The notes under the pieces were generated by a model, which worked only from the letters and a program-made list of their open reading frames with translations, did no database searches and was not told the DNA's origin. A stretch of DNA of 14,085 nt from Bacillota bacterium. Its GTDB lineage: Bacteria; Bacillota_H; UBA994; UBA5500. Positions within the stretch are counted from its first letter, which is position 1. Every line of letters starts with the position of its first letter. Positions 1 to 7,966 of this stretch are shown here, piece by piece. The DNA is taken from the NCBI GenBank assembly GCA_012727835.1, contig JAAYGE010000230.1, positions 1-14,085 of the forward strand, written 5' to 3'. A program made the translations under genes and the position numbers.

Positions 1-14
1 AGGTCCTAGTCGCA

Positions 15-587
15 TCAACTACTCACCCCTGACTGATGAACTTGTGCCTGCAGTAATTTCTGGCGCAGCTGCTGCAAGCGGCGGGCTAGGCTGCCATCAT
101 ACACCTTATCGCCAATTCTAAGCACCACGCCGCCCAATATGGATTTATCGACTTTGGTCTGCAGCTCCACAGCCTGACAACCGGTCATCTTCTTAACCTG
201 TTGCCCCAACTGTTCCAGTTCACTGGCGCCCAGTTGACGGGTAGCCGTTACTTCGGCCACCAACTGGCCCCGGGCCTCTCTAAGAGCCGCCTGATAGGCG
301 TCAACGATGCCAACCAATTCGGATTCTCTTTTTTTCTGCCATAAAAGCAAAATAAAATTCCGGGTGATTTGCTCATGTAGGATCTCTTGCAAAACCGGCA
401 TCAGCAGAGCTTGCTTCTTATCTCCAGTTAAACGCTGATGGAAAAAAAATCGCTCCAATTCGGGGCTTGCTGTCAGTGCCTGCATGAGAGCGGCCAAATC
501 GTCGGCTACGGCTTCTACCAAATCTTGTTCCCTGGCGGCGTCAAAAAGGGCTTGCGCATAGCGCTTAGCAATTACTCTACTGGACAT
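15..587 (-). CDS. atpH: F1Fo ATP synthase delta subunit (OSCP homologue)
   Basis: This subunit forms the peripheral stalk with the b subunit and pins it to the top of the F1 alpha3beta3 head at the cytoplasmic face. The 190-residue product is close to the usual 175-185. The N-terminal helical domain starts SSRVIAKRYAQALFDAA, and the C-terminal conserved block reads GGVVLRIGDKVYDGSL followed by ARRLQQLRQKL, which is diagnostic of the family. I chose the ATG at 585-587; an in-frame TTG at 608 would add seven unconserved residues. The start lies inside the end of atpF (11-base overlap), which suggests translational coupling. The stop is a TGA at 15-17, and an AGGA motif just after it (about positions 1-7) may be the ribosome binding site of atpA outside the window. 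Confidence 0.95.
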   Translation of the reverse strand: MSSRVIAKRYAQALFDAAREQDLVEAVADDLAALMQALTASPELERFFFHQRLTGDKKQALLMPVLQEILHEQITRNFILLLWQKKRESELVGIVDAYQAALREARGQLVAEVTATRQLGASELEQLGQQVKKMTGCQAVELQTKVDKSILGGVVLRIGDKVYDGSLARRLQQLRQKLLQAQVHQSGVSS

Positions 588-1068
588 GGGTGTTTTCCAT
601 CCCCGCAAGGAATTCGCGGACTAGCCGCTGATCGGTTTCCAGATCTAACTTTTGCCCCAAAACATGGCTTGCCGCCAGTAGCGAAAGTTCTCCAACTTCA
701 TCCCGCAAGGAAGCCAGCGCCTTATCGCGTTCTAACCTGATTTCCCTTTCAGCCCGTTTCAGCATTTGTTCCGCCTGCTGGCGAGCCTCGGCCTCGATTT
801 CAGCCCGCGTGCTGGCTGCCTGTTTAGTGGCTTCTTCAATAATACGCCGCGCCTCATCTTTAGCCTCACGTAGCTTCTCTTCATAAGTAGCCAATAGCTC
901 GGCCGCTTCTGCCCGGTTACTTTCAGCAGCTTCGATTTGATTTCTTACATGCTGTGCTCTTTTGTCCAAAAATTCTTTAACTGGACGGAAGAAGAACCTA
1001 GCCATAAGGACATATAGCACTACAACGTTGATGATAACAAAAACAATCTGTGGAATGTTTATATCCAT
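577..1068 (-). CDS. atpF: F1Fo ATP synthase b subunit
   Basis: This is the peripheral-stalk subunit that links membrane subunit a to delta on F1. The 163-residue product has the standard plan: one N-terminal membrane helix (about residues 6-27, rich in I, V, F and L), then FFFRPVKEFLDKR at the membrane exit, then a long charged helix full of A, E, K and R (about 35-140) that forms the right-handed coiled-coil dimer. The start ATG at 1066-1068 has a good AGGAGG site about 10 bases upstream. The gene follows atpE by 90 bases that hold a hairpin, and it overlaps atpH by 11 bases. Only one b gene is visible; no b-prime gene is present here. Confidence 0.95.
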   Translation of the reverse strand: MDINIPQIVFVIINVVVLYVLMARFFFRPVKEFLDKRAQHVRNQIEAAESNRAEAAELLATYEEKLREAKDEARRIIEEATKQAASTRAEIEAEARQQAEQMLKRAEREIRLERDKALASLRDEVGELSLLAASHVLGQKLDLETDQRLVREFLAGMENTHVQ

Positions 1069-1116
1069 AATCCATGGCCTCCTTGACTAAAAGGCTAGGG
1101 TGGTAATTACTACTGT

Positions 1117-1148
1117 ATTAGGGCTGCTCCGTTTGGAGCAACCCTAAT
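1117..1148 (-). promoter_or_regulatory. Intercistronic hairpin between atpE and atpF
   Basis: In the minus-strand transcript the arm ATTAGGGTTGCTCC (1148-1135) pairs with GGAGCAGCCCTAAT (1130-1117) around the loop AAAC. That is a 14-bp stem with a single G-U pair, starting 10 bases after the atpE stop codon. No run of U follows, so it does not look like an intrinsic terminator. Inference: it may protect the 3' end of an upstream processed mRNA or damp transcription/translation of downstream genes, fitting the need for many more c subunits than b or delta. Confidence 0.75.
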
Positions 1149-1158
1149 CGCAGAAGCT

Positions 1159-1437
<279 letters not shown>

Positions 1438-1454
1438 TTAACGACAATTGTTTG

Positions 1455-2123
1455 TTAATCCATTGCCATAGCTATAAAGACCATGGTAAGGATTGAAAAC
1501 ACAGCTGTCTGCAATACCCCTGAGAAAAGGTCAAAGTAAATATGTATTGGAATTGGCACGAGAAAGGGAAATGCCGAATAGATCAGCCCCCCGATCACTA
1601 AACCACTAAAAATATTACCAAAAAGACGCACTCCTAAAGATATTGGCTTGGCCAATTCACCAAACACGTTCATGGGTAAGAGCAGAAAGAAAGGACTAAC
1701 AAATCCCTTTAAATATCCCCCTAATCCATGGGATTTGATGGCATAGCCATTGATTAAGAAAAAGGAAATGAGCCCCAAGCCAAGAGTCATATTAATATCG
1801 GCTGTAGGTGGTCGCAGTAATCCGAAAGACCAGAGGCCCGCCGTATTACACAATAGAAGCAACACCATCAGAGTGCCTATAAACGGTGTAAAAAACCGAC
1901 GCTCGTCACCCATTACAAAACCAACGAAAGAATCGATAGATTCTACCAATGTTTCTATAGCGTTTTGCCGGCCTTTAGGTAACCAGGAAAACTTCCCTCT
2001 GGTCAACAGAAAACCTCCCACCAACATAATTAGTGAGACCACCCATAAGGCAACAATCGTTTCATTAACCTCAAAAGGGCCAATATTAAAATAGACCGTT
2101 TGAGCCCGCATGATGTCATCCAT
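1455..2123 (-). CDS. atpB: F1Fo ATP synthase a subunit
   Basis: This is the membrane stator that provides the ion half-channels beside the c ring. The 222-residue product is a normal length for a compact clostridial a subunit. It is very hydrophobic, with about five to six membrane segments. The essential arginine is R166 in KPISLGVRLFGN, followed by the usual long helix; another conserved stretch is NTAGLWSFGLLRPPTADIN. The ATG at 2121-2123 has a GGGGAG site eight bases upstream and is better placed than the second ATG four codons later. It begins three bases after the atpI stop, so the two are probably co-translated. I do not try to read ion specificity from this subunit. Confidence 0.96.
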   Translation of the reverse strand: MDDIMRAQTVYFNIGPFEVNETIVALWVVSLIMLVGGFLLTRGKFSWLPKGRQNAIETLVESIDSFVGFVMGDERRFFTPFIGTLMVLLLLCNTAGLWSFGLLRPPTADINMTLGLGLISFFLINGYAIKSHGLGGYLKGFVSPFFLLLPMNVFGELAKPISLGVRLFGNIFSGLVIGGLIYSAFPFLVPIPIHIYFDLFSGVLQTAVFSILTMVFIAMAMD

Positions 2124-2126
2124 AGA

Positions 2127-2561
2127 TTAATCTCCCCCCCTTCTACTCGGCGTGCGTATCAGTTGGCGCAGGTAGGCTGCGCCTCCTTCGCGTAAGGCTT
2201 GCCGTACGGCCCAGCCTATTATCACTATCTTAACCATAAGTAGTCCGATAAAGGTAGCAAAAAAGTTTATCTCTTCTGTGAAATATACCAGAGCTAACAT
2301 TCCAGCGATGATCAAATAGCGCATTACATAACTGGAAGCCGCGTGGACTTGAGCTTGGGCTTTCGGCTTCTGTAATATCTTGGCCACAGAATTAATAATC
2401 TGACTAAACTGCCAGAGAGACAGACAGGTTCCGATGGCCAAACCGAATGCAATACCTAACTGTCGCCCCATTAGCGCTATTGCTATCAAGGCACCAGCAA
2501 TTTTGAGTACACTGGAGCGAACGGACCGCTGCATTTCAGGCACACTATTCCAGTTACTCAT
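2127..2561 (-). CDS. atpI: ATP synthase protein I
   Basis: This is a small hydrophobic protein of the ATP synthase subunit I family. Family members help assemble the c ring, and with AtpZ have been linked to divalent cation transport in alkaliphilic Bacillus. The 144-residue product has about four membrane segments (roughly residues 20-37, 40-60, 77-95 and 101-118) and a basic C-terminus rich in R. I chose the ATG at 2559-2561: GGAGG lies eight bases upstream, whereas the ATG five codons earlier (2574-2576) has the Shine-Dalgarno inside its own reading frame. The start overlaps the atpZ stop by eight bases, and atpB follows after three bases, so the trio is tightly coupled. Assignment rests on position and membrane pattern more than on a signature motif. 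Confidence 0.85.
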   Translation of the reverse strand: MSNWNSVPEMQRSVRSSVLKIAGALIAIALMGRQLGIAFGLAIGTCLSLWQFSQIINSVAKILQKPKAQAQVHAASSYVMRYLIIAGMLALVYFTEEINFFATFIGLLMVKIVIIGWAVRQALREGGAAYLRQLIRTPSRRGGD

Positions 2562-2781
2562 TATCCAAACCTCCATCGGTTAAAAACCGCCTGAGCAGCT
2601 GGTAGGCGATGTTAAAGCCGCTAGCAAGGCCGAGCACCAACCCAATGATTGAGAAAAAGGTGTTTCTACCTAAACGGGTGTCCAACCAAAGGCCGGCTCG
2701 CCAACCTAGGCCAGCACTGATTACAATGGCCAGCCCCAGCTGGGTCACCAACCCTAAAGCATAAAGTAGTTGCCGCCACAT
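2554..2781 (-). CDS. atpZ: AtpZ/AtpI-family small membrane protein, first gene of the ATP synthase operon
   Basis: This 75-residue protein has two membrane helices (about residues 6-32 and 41-64) and the G-rich pattern GLGWRAGLWLDTRLG, then IIGLVLGLASGFNIAYQLL, typical of the putative F0F1-ATPase subunit family (AtpZ, Ca2+/Mg2+ transporter type). In alkaliphilic Bacillus AtpZ works with AtpI; the role here is inferred from family and position only. The ATG at 2779-2781 has a modest AGGGTG site about seven bases upstream. It overlaps atpI by eight bases. A 153-bp gap separates it from wecB, which is where an operon promoter would be expected. Confidence 0.85.
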   Translation of the reverse strand: MWRQLLYALGLVTQLGLAIVISAGLGWRAGLWLDTRLGRNTFFSIIGLVLGLASGFNIAYQLLRRFLTDGGLDNE

Positions 2782-2934
2782 GGTATCACCCTGCTTATTA
2801 TTACCATATAAACAGAAAATAGCAACCGGAAATTGCGCACCTCATGTATTTTGTATACAAGTATCACCGCTATGTAATTCCACCCATTACCGCCACTTCC
2901 TGCATTGTGAAAAAGTTAACCGCCTTCACCGAGA
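2782..2934 (-). promoter_or_regulatory. Leader region of the ATP synthase operon
   Basis: This 153-bp AT-richer gap between wecB and atpZ probably carries the operon promoter, but none stands out. Weak candidates on the minus strand are TATACA (2857-2852) with GAATTA 17 bases upstream, and TTGCTA followed 16 bases later by TAATAA close to the atpZ ribosome site. A perfect 10-bp palindrome TTGTATACAA sits at 2851-2860 and could be an operator. I see no terminator after wecB, so read-through from wecB is also possible. Confidence 0.3.
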
Positions 2935-4077
2935 TTATACGTAGTCGGCTGGCCGCTGGTCGCGTTTGCCAAAGTAGAACTCAATAGCTTGTACAATCCG
3001 CTGGGAGGCAAAGCCGTCACCATAAGGATTTTTGGCTTGAGCCATAGCCTCATAAGCGGACCGATCGGTAAGCAGGTTCAAGGTCTCCTGATAATTATCT
3101 TCTACCTCGATTCCCACCAAACGCACCGTGCCAGCTTCCACCGCCTCCGGCCGTTCAGTAACAGTACGAACGACCAATACCGGCTTACCCAAGGACGGCG
3201 CTTCCTCTTGCACTCCGCCCGAATCGGAAAGTACCAGATAGGAGCGGGCAACAAGATTATGGTAATCGGTAGCCACTAAGGGGTCCACGAGGAGCACCCG
3301 TTCCTCCCCGCCCAAAATGTCAAAGACCGTTTCCCTTACTATGGGATTGAGGTGAACGGCGAAGACCACCTGAGCATCGGGCACTGCCTTTAGCAGGCGT
3401 TTAATAGCCCGACAGGCAGCGGCTATCGGTTCTCCCCAGTTCTCCCGCCTATGTAAAGTCACCACAATGGTGCGTAATGAGGGGGCCAGCTGCCTTAGCT
3501 CGGGACAGATAAAGGTATAATCATCTCGCACCGTGGTGCGTAGGGCATCGATAACCGTATTGCCGGTAACATAGATAATATCGGGGGAAACTCCCTCAGC
3601 CAAGAGATGGTCCCGAGCCACGTTAGTAGGAGCAAAGTGCAAATCGGCTAGCACTCCGGTGAGCCGTCTATTGATTTCTTCCGGGAAAGGTAGGTATTTG
3701 TCAAAGGTGCGCAAGCCCGCCTCCACATGACCGACGGCCGTTTTCTGGTAAAAAGCGGCCAAAGCACCGGCAAAGGTGGTGAGGGTGTCGCCGTGGACTA
3801 AAACCAAGTCGGGGCGCTCTTTTTCAAAAACCCTTTCTAAACCCTCCAAGGCCCTCCGCAGGGTGCCATTAAGGCTTTGTCGTTGGCGCATAATATCCAG
3901 GTCGTAGTCGGGAGTAATAGCAAACAACTCTAATACCTGATCCAACATCTCCCGATGCTGAGCAGTAACACAAGTGATAGCCTGCAGATGCGGACTGGCC
4001 TCCAAAGCCTTAACTAGGGGAGCCATCTTGATGGCCGCGGGCCTGGTGCCGAAAATAGTCATCACTTTAGGGAGCAT
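2935..4077 (-). CDS. wecB: UDP-N-acetylglucosamine 2-epimerase (non-hydrolysing)
   Basis: This enzyme interconverts UDP-GlcNAc and UDP-ManNAc in the cytoplasm, supplying ManNAc for teichoic acid linkage units or other cell-surface glycans (MnaA/WecB family). The 380-residue product is full length. Visible residues matching the catalytic set are K17 in AIKMAP, D97 in VHGDT, E119 in GHVEAGLRT, E133 and R137 in FPEEINRR, H209 in TLHRREN, and the C-terminal UDP-binding block DSGGVQEEAPSLGKPV. One oddity: the usual GTRPEAIKMAP reads GTRPAAIKMAP, an E-to-A change at residue 14. The start ATG has GGAGG seven bases upstream. It sits directly before the ATP synthase operon, an order I recall from other Clostridia. 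Confidence 0.95.
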   Translation of the reverse strand: MLPKVMTIFGTRPAAIKMAPLVKALEASPHLQAITCVTAQHREMLDQVLELFAITPDYDLDIMRQRQSLNGTLRRALEGLERVFEKERPDLVLVHGDTLTTFAGALAAFYQKTAVGHVEAGLRTFDKYLPFPEEINRRLTGVLADLHFAPTNVARDHLLAEGVSPDIIYVTGNTVIDALRTTVRDDYTFICPELRQLAPSLRTIVVTLHRRENWGEPIAAACRAIKRLLKAVPDAQVVFAVHLNPIVRETVFDILGGEERVLLVDPLVATDYHNLVARSYLVLSDSGGVQEEAPSLGKPVLVVRTVTERPEAVEAGTVRLVGIEVEDNYQETLNLLTDRSAYEAMAQAKNPYGDGFASQRIVQAIEFYFGKRDQRPADYV

Positions 4078-4251
4078 AAAGTTTCCTCCGATCTAATTCC
4101 TTACTTTGCCCTTCATTCTACAAAAGGGATTCGGTGTAAGTCAAATAGAATGGGCCTTTGGCCAACTCCAACAGAGGGCAGGGTACAAACTCCAATATGG
4201 CCCGCATGAGCTCTCTCACTGTTGGCAATTGAAGTCTAGGGACTCGGCTAG

Positions 4252-4276
4252 AGCACTAGTTGGCGCAACTAGTGCT
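4252..4276. repeat. Perfect 11-bp inverted repeat upstream of wecB
   Basis: The arms AGCACTAGTTG and CAACTAGTGCT are exact complements around a three-base loop GCG. No T-run follows on either strand, so terminator function is unlikely. It could be an RNA hairpin in the wecB leader or a protein-binding palindrome. Confidence 0.75.
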
Positions 4277-4355
4277 TACGTGACCCCCTCGCGCCCTTAA
4301 AGGTCTACCCGGCAGTAAACACCGCGGTTACCAGGCCCTTGAACATACGCATAGC

Positions 4356-4386
4356 GTTATGTGTGACCCCGGCCTGTCAACATAAC
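4356..4386 (-). promoter_or_regulatory. Dyad overlapping a consensus TTGACA box
   Basis: On the minus strand GTTATGTTGAC pairs with GTCACACATAAC with one bulged base around an eight-base loop. The left arm contains TTGACA, a consensus -35 hexamer reading towards wecB. If it is a promoter, the dyad would be a natural operator, but the -10 is not convincing (TAACGC at spacing 15 or ACGCTA at 17). Confidence 0.4.
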
Positions 4387-4387
4387 A

Positions 4388-4420
4388 GGGGCTATCACAA
4401 GCAATGTTTGCGATAGCCTC
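4388..4420 (-). terminator. Hairpin after comEB, possible weak terminator
   Basis: In the minus-strand transcript GAGGCTATCGCAAAC (4420-4406) pairs with GCTTGTGATAGCCCC (4402-4388) around ATT: 13 of 15 positions pair, counting one G-U. It begins 34 bases after the comEB stop. The sequence after it (TGTTATGTTG) has only a broken run of T, so termination would be weak; a structural RNA role is the alternative. Confidence 0.45.
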
Positions 4421-4454
4421 TTAGCACTCCTAATAAATACCTATGCCCCGATGG

Positions 4455-4916
4455 CTAGTTACACCCATCGCTGGTCGGTTTGTGCTGTACTAGCTCAATT
4501 CCGGCCTCTTGTAGCAATGCATGGGATAATTGGTCCGGGTAATCGGCTTGATAAACCACCCGCTCAATACGGCTGTTGATCAGCATCTTAGCGCACAGGG
4601 AACAGGGAAACACATTCACATACAGGGTGGCGCCTTTGATAGACACGCCAGACACGGCAGCCTGGATGATAGCATTCTGCTCCGCATGCAGGGCCCGACA
4701 TAATTCATGGCGCTCACCGGAAGCAACGCCCTGCTGCATCCGTAGACACCCCACCTCGGCGCAATGGGCCAATCCCCGCGGTGCTCCGTTATACCCGGTG
4801 GCGATAATATGGCGGTCTTTAACTAGAATGGCCCCCACCTGGCGTCGCAAACAGGTGGAGCGGGTAGCCACCACCCGGGTAATCTCCATAAAATAATCGT
4901 CCCAACTAACCCGCAT
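4455..4916 (-). CDS. comEB: Deoxycytidylate deaminase (dCMP deaminase)
   Basis: This zinc enzyme converts dCMP to dUMP, the precursor for thymidylate synthesis. The 153-residue product begins with the family pattern [31 protein letters not shown]. The catalytic site is H77-A-E79 with the zinc cysteines C105 and C108 in PCSLCAK. A second cysteine cluster (C52, C57, C73) resembles the extra structural zinc site of dCMP deaminases and argues against a plain cytidine deaminase. The ATG at 4914-4916 has AGGTGG four bases upstream. It starts eight bases after upp ends, so it is surely co-transcribed with that pyrimidine salvage gene. The symbol comEB is the Bacillus name; no competence genes are seen here. 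Confidence 0.93.
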   Translation of the reverse strand: MRVSWDDYFMEITRVVATRSTCLRRQVGAILVKDRHIIATGYNGAPRGLAHCAEVGCLRMQQGVASGERHELCRALHAEQNAIIQAAVSGVSIKGATLYVNVFPCSLCAKMLINSRIERVVYQADYPDQLSHALLQEAGIELVQHKPTSDGCN

Positions 4917-4924
4917 GGTGCCAC

Positions 4925-5554
4925 CTACTTGGTGCCAAAAAGCCGGTCTCCCGCGTCACCTAAACCGGGAACAATGTAGGCGTGCTCGTTTAAGCACGCA
5001 TCCAAGGAGGCAGTATAAATATCCACGTCGGGATGGGCCGCATGGAATTTTTCCACACCCTCCGGGGCAGCTATTAGACACACAAAACTGATGCTGGTTG
5101 CTCCTTGGGCTTTTAAGTAATCGATGGCTGCCACTGCACTACCGCCGGTGGCCAACATGGGGTCTACCACTATCAGATCCCGCTCGGCGATATCAGAGGG
5201 CAGTTTGGCATAATACTCCACCGGCTGTAGCGTATTCGGATCACGATATAGTCCGATATGGCCCACCTTAGCTGCCGGCACCAGGCGCAACATGCCATTG
5301 ACCATACCCAAACCGGCTCGCAGTATGGGGATGATGCCCAGCTTCTTGCCTGCTATTACCCGCGCTTTCGTCTTAGTAATCGGTGTTTCCACCTCGTAAT
5401 CTTCCAAGGGTAAAGAACGGGATACTTCATAAGCCATAAGCATGGACAGCTCTTCCACCAATTCTCTGAATTCCTTAGAACCGGTATGTTTGTCACGAAT
5501 AAAGGTCAATTTATGCTGAATTAGCGGGTGGTCTAGAATGTGAACTTTAGCCAT
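4925..5554 (-). CDS. upp: Uracil phosphoribosyltransferase
   Basis: This cytoplasmic salvage enzyme makes UMP from uracil and PRPP. The 209-residue product is exactly the usual length. The PRPP-binding signature is [12 protein letters not shown] (about residues 129-140), the uracil-binding end carries [17 protein letters not shown], and the [11 protein letters not shown] block (about 74-84) is typical. The ATG at 5552-5554 has AGGGGG about eight bases upstream. It lies 78 bases after glyA behind an intrinsic terminator, so it is either reached by read-through or has its own unseen start site. comEB follows after eight bases. No PyrR-type attenuator is apparent. Confidence 0.97.
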   Translation of the reverse strand: MAKVHILDHPLIQHKLTFIRDKHTGSKEFRELVEELSMLMAYEVSRSLPLEDYEVETPITKTKARVIAGKKLGIIPILRAGLGMVNGMLRLVPAAKVGHIGLYRDPNTLQPVEYYAKLPSDIAERDLIVVDPMLATGGSAVAAIDYLKAQGATSISFVCLIAAPEGVEKFHAAHPDVDIYTASLDACLNEHAYIVPGLGDAGDRLFGTK

Positions 5555-5581
5555 AGTGGTACCCCCTTCAAAGTGAAAGAC

Positions 5582-5618
5582 TTAACAAAAGCGCATGCCG
5601 CCCTAGAACGGCATGCGC
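5582..5618 (-). terminator. Intrinsic terminator after glyA
   Basis: The arms GCGCATGCCG and CGGCATGCGC form a perfect 10-bp stem (5618-5609 with 5600-5591, loop TTCTAGGG in the transcript), and TTTTGTTAA follows on the minus strand. It sits 15 bases after the glyA stop and 28 bases before the upp start, so it separates glyA from upp or lets only part of the transcription through. Confidence 0.85.
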
Positions 5619-5632
5619 CCATTAGCTAAAAA

Positions 5633-6865
5633 CTACTTATATAGCGGATAGGCCTCGCAAAGTTCGGCCACGCCCTTGCGCACCTTGGCCAAGACGGTCT
5701 CGTTGTCTGGGTTCTCGAGAGCGTCGGCGATGAGGGTAGCAACAGTGCGCATATCGTCTTCCTTGAGACCACGGGAGGTCATAGCCGGCGTACCAATACG
5801 GATACCGCTGGTTACAAACGGGCTTTCTGGATCGAAAGGTACGGTATTCTTATTGACGGTGATCTTAACTTCGTCGAGCACGGCCTCGGCCTTCCTACCG
5901 GTCAGGTTCTTGCTGCGCAAGTCAACCAGTAGTAGGTGGGTGTCGGTGCCGCCCGATACCAGGTCAAAGCCCCGCTCTAGCAAGCCTTCGCCTAGGGCCT
6001 TAGCATTCTTCACAACCTGCTGCTGGTAAGCCTTGAACTCATCAGTCATGGCTTCCTTGAAAGCCACAGCCTTAGCAGCAATGATATGCATGAGTGGGCC
6101 GCCTTGCATACCCGGGAATACGGCCTTATCGATGGCTTTAGCCCACTTGGACTTGCAGAGGATCATACCACCGCGAGGACCACGGAGAGTCTTGTGGGTG
6201 GTTGTGGTCACGAAATCGGCGTAGGGTACCGGGTTTTGATGCAGGCCAGCTGCTACTAAACCGGCGATATGGGCCATGTCTACCATCAGCAGGGCACCGA
6301 CCGACTCGGCAATTTCTTGGAACTTAGCAAAATCGATAGCGCGTGGATAAGCGCTGGCACCGGCCACGATTAGTTTTGGTTTATGTTTTTCGGCTAATTC
6401 ACGAACTTCGTCGTAGTTGATAAGACCGGTGTCTTTATCAACACCATAAGGAACTATGTTATAGAGGATACCCGAGAAGTTAACCGGGCTGCCGTGGGTC
6501 AAGTGACCACCCATGGACAGGTTCATACCCAGGATGGTATCACCAGGGTTAAGAGCGGTGAAATATACGGCCATGTTAGCCATAGAACCAGCGTGGGGCT
6601 GAACGTTAGCATGATCAGCACCATAGATGGCGCAAGCCCGCTCGCGAGCCAAATTCTCTGCCACGTCCACCTCTTCGCAACCGCCATAGTAGCGACGGCC
6701 AGGATAACCTTCTGCATATTTGTTGGTGAGCACGGAGCCCATCGCTTCTAAGACTGCCTTGCTAACAAAGTTTTCCGAGGCAATCAGTTCCAGGTTACCC
6801 TGCTGGCGAGTTAGTTCCCTTTCCAGCACTTGGTGGATTTCAGGATCGACCAGTTTTAGCGACAT
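5633..6865 (-). CDS. glyA: Serine hydroxymethyltransferase
   Basis: This PLP enzyme converts serine and tetrahydrofolate to glycine and methylene-tetrahydrofolate, the main entry of one-carbon units. The 410-residue product is full length. Visible landmarks are LELIASENF (about 25-33), [16 protein letters not shown] (49-64), the H121 region [10 protein letters not shown]196 and H199 in VDMAHIAGL, and the PLP lysine K225 in [14 protein letters not shown]. The start ATG at 6863-6865 has GGAG about ten bases upstream and overlaps the ywlG stop by ten bases. It is the last gene of the rpiB-ywlG-glyA transcript and is followed by a strong terminator. Confidence 0.98.
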   Translation of the reverse strand: MSLKLVDPEIHQVLERELTRQQGNLELIASENFVSKAVLEAMGSVLTNKYAEGYPGRRYYGGCEEVDVAENLARERACAIYGADHANVQPHAGSMANMAVYFTALNPGDTILGMNLSMGGHLTHGSPVNFSGILYNIVPYGVDKDTGLINYDEVRELAEKHKPKLIVAGASAYPRAIDFAKFQEIAESVGALLMVDMAHIAGLVAAGLHQNPVPYADFVTTTTHKTLRGPRGGMILCKSKWAKAIDKAVFPGMQGGPLMHIIAAKAVAFKEAMTDEFKAYQQQVVKNAKALGEGLLERGFDLVSGGTDTHLLLVDLRSKNLTGRKAEAVLDEVKITVNKNTVPFDPESPFVTSGIRIGTPAMTSRGLKEDDMRTVATLIADALENPDNETVLAKVRKGVAELCEAYPLYK

Positions 6866-7428
6866 GTTTTCAACACTCCTTCTCTTTGTTTATAGACTGC
6901 CCTTTCGCCGCCGATGAGTTTAGGGCGGGTGCGGGCTGCGGTCAGATGGGCCTGACCAAGGGCCTTAACACTTAGACGCACGGGAACAGCCACGGGACGC
7001 AGGTGCATTCCCACAAAGGTATCACCGATATCGAGGGCGGCATGCCCCTGTACTCTCTCCGCCAGCACCGGGTCGGGCAGACTAGAGTAGGCAACGGCTG
7101 CCAAGGAACCGCCGGCATCGGGTTGGGGAATGGCGCTCACTTCCTCCAGGTTATACCGTTCCAAGCATTCCCGCGTCATAACTAAGGCGCGGTTTAAGTG
7201 TTCACAGCATTGAATGGCCAAATAGATACCTTCTTGCCTAGCCGCCTGCTCCAGAGGCGGAAAGATAGCCTTAGCCACATCTACACTAGATCCTTTACCA
7301 ATACGATGGCCTAAAATCTCGCTAGTACTGCAACCGACAACTAAAATCTGGCCTGGTCGCAATTTAGCCTGGGGCAAAAACTCGGCGAGTAAATTGGCCA
7401 TTTCTTGGGTCAATCGCTCCATATTCAT
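6856..7428 (-). CDS. ywlG: YwlG family protein (UPF0340/TIGR01440), function unknown
   Basis: This is a 190-residue protein of the YwlG/UPF0340 family, for which I know no established biochemical role. Recognisable stretches are [19 protein letters not shown] (about 30-48), [14 protein letters not shown] (about 70-83), and [11 protein letters not shown] near the C-terminus. It looks soluble, with no signal peptide or membrane helix. I chose the ATG at 7426-7428 because it overlaps the rpiB stop as ATGA, a classic coupling junction; a TTG three codons earlier is closer to the AAAAGG motif but too close for normal spacing. It overlaps glyA by ten bases. This rpiB-ywlG-glyA order matches the Bacillus ywl neighbourhood. 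Confidence 0.9.
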   Translation of the reverse strand: MNMERLTQEMANLLAEFLPQAKLRPGQILVVGCSTSEILGHRIGKGSSVDVAKAIFPPLEQAARQEGIYLAIQCCEHLNRALVMTRECLERYNLEEVSAIPQPDAGGSLAAVAYSSLPDPVLAERVQGHAALDIGDTFVGMHLRPVAVPVRLSVKALGQAHLTAARTRPKLIGGERAVYKQREGVLKTCR

Positions 7429-7877
7429 TGTCGACAAAACCTTTTCTCGATAGATGTGATTTTATCGATGCGTCGTTGGTGACGCCCCCCGACAAACTCG
7501 GTATTTAGCCAGACCTTCACGATCGACTGGGCCAGACCAAACCCGATCACTCGAGCACCGAGGCACAGCACGTTGCTATCGTTGTGCTCGCGGGTGGCTT
7601 GGGCGGAAAATTGGTCATGACAAAGGGCAGCCCGAATACCGGGGTACTTGTTCGCCGCTATGGACATGCCAATGCCTGTCCCACAAATTAAGATGGCTCG
7701 CTCACAATCCCCGTTCAGCACTGCCTCTACTGCTTTTTCGGCATAATCCACATAGTCCACCGATGCGCTTGAATCACAGCCCACATCTACTATGGAATAG
7801 CCCCACTCGGTCAAAGCCGCCTTTAACTCTTCTTTTAATAAATAGCCACCATGATCGCTGGCTAACGCGACTCTCAT
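7425..7877 (-). CDS. rpiB: Ribose 5-phosphate isomerase B
   Basis: This enzyme interconverts ribose 5-phosphate and ribulose 5-phosphate in the pentose phosphate pathway (RpiB/LacAB family). The 150-residue product starts MRVALASDHGGYLLK with D8 and H9 at the sugar site. The catalytic cysteine is C65 in ILICGTGIGMSIAANK, and the REHNDSNVLCLGAR block (about 96-109) is characteristic of RpiB rather than galactose isomerases. The ATG at 7875-7877 has AGGAG upstream. A promoter reading into it is visible at 7950-7921, so it probably heads its own transcript of rpiB, ywlG and glyA. Confidence 0.95.
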   Translation of the reverse strand: MRVALASDHGGYLLKEELKAALTEWGYSIVDVGCDSSASVDYVDYAEKAVEAVLNGDCERAILICGTGIGMSIAANKYPGIRAALCHDQFSAQATREHNDSNVLCLGARVIGFGLAQSIVKVWLNTEFVGGRHQRRIDKITSIEKRFCRQ

Positions 7878-7920
7878 GCCCTCATCTCCTGCCTAATTTT
7901 CTCCAGCGTCTGCCTTACTA

Positions 7921-7950
7921 ATTATATAATACCATTTCTCCAATGTACAA
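7921..7950 (-). promoter_or_regulatory. Sigma-A-type promoter for rpiB-ywlG-glyA
   Basis: On the minus strand TTGTAC (7950-7945) is followed after 18 bases by a perfect TATAAT (7926-7921), about 43 bases upstream of the rpiB start. It lies in the 89-bp gap after ywlE. No operator-like dyad is obvious. Confidence 0.7.
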
Positions 7951-7966
7951 GCGCGCCCACCGCACC

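Larger units (their letters stand above)
4078..4454 (-). other. 377-bp non-coding gap between comEB and wecB with several hairpins
   Basis: No credible gene fills this gap; the only sizeable frame (plus strand, 4106-4300) starts with TTG, lacks a convincing ribosome site and has no recognisable domain. It contains three inverted repeats, listed separately, and a TTGACA on the minus strand (4380-4375) that would suit a -35 box for wecB, although no good -10 is placed 16-18 bases after it. It also has the direct repeat TTGGAGTT twice on the minus strand (around 4195 and 4171). I recognise no known riboswitch, T-box, tRNA or 6S RNA here. Confidence 0.6.

Noticed and set aside
4106..4300. 64-codon open frame in the comEB/wecB gap, plus strand
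   Set aside because: TTG start without a proper ribosome site, no domain or plausible composition, runs through the perfect inverted repeat at 4252-4276.
4075..4420. tRNA or T-box leader upstream of wecB
   Set aside because: TTCAAGG around 4340 resembles a T-loop but has no 5-bp flanking stem, and no anticodon or acceptor stem can be drawn.
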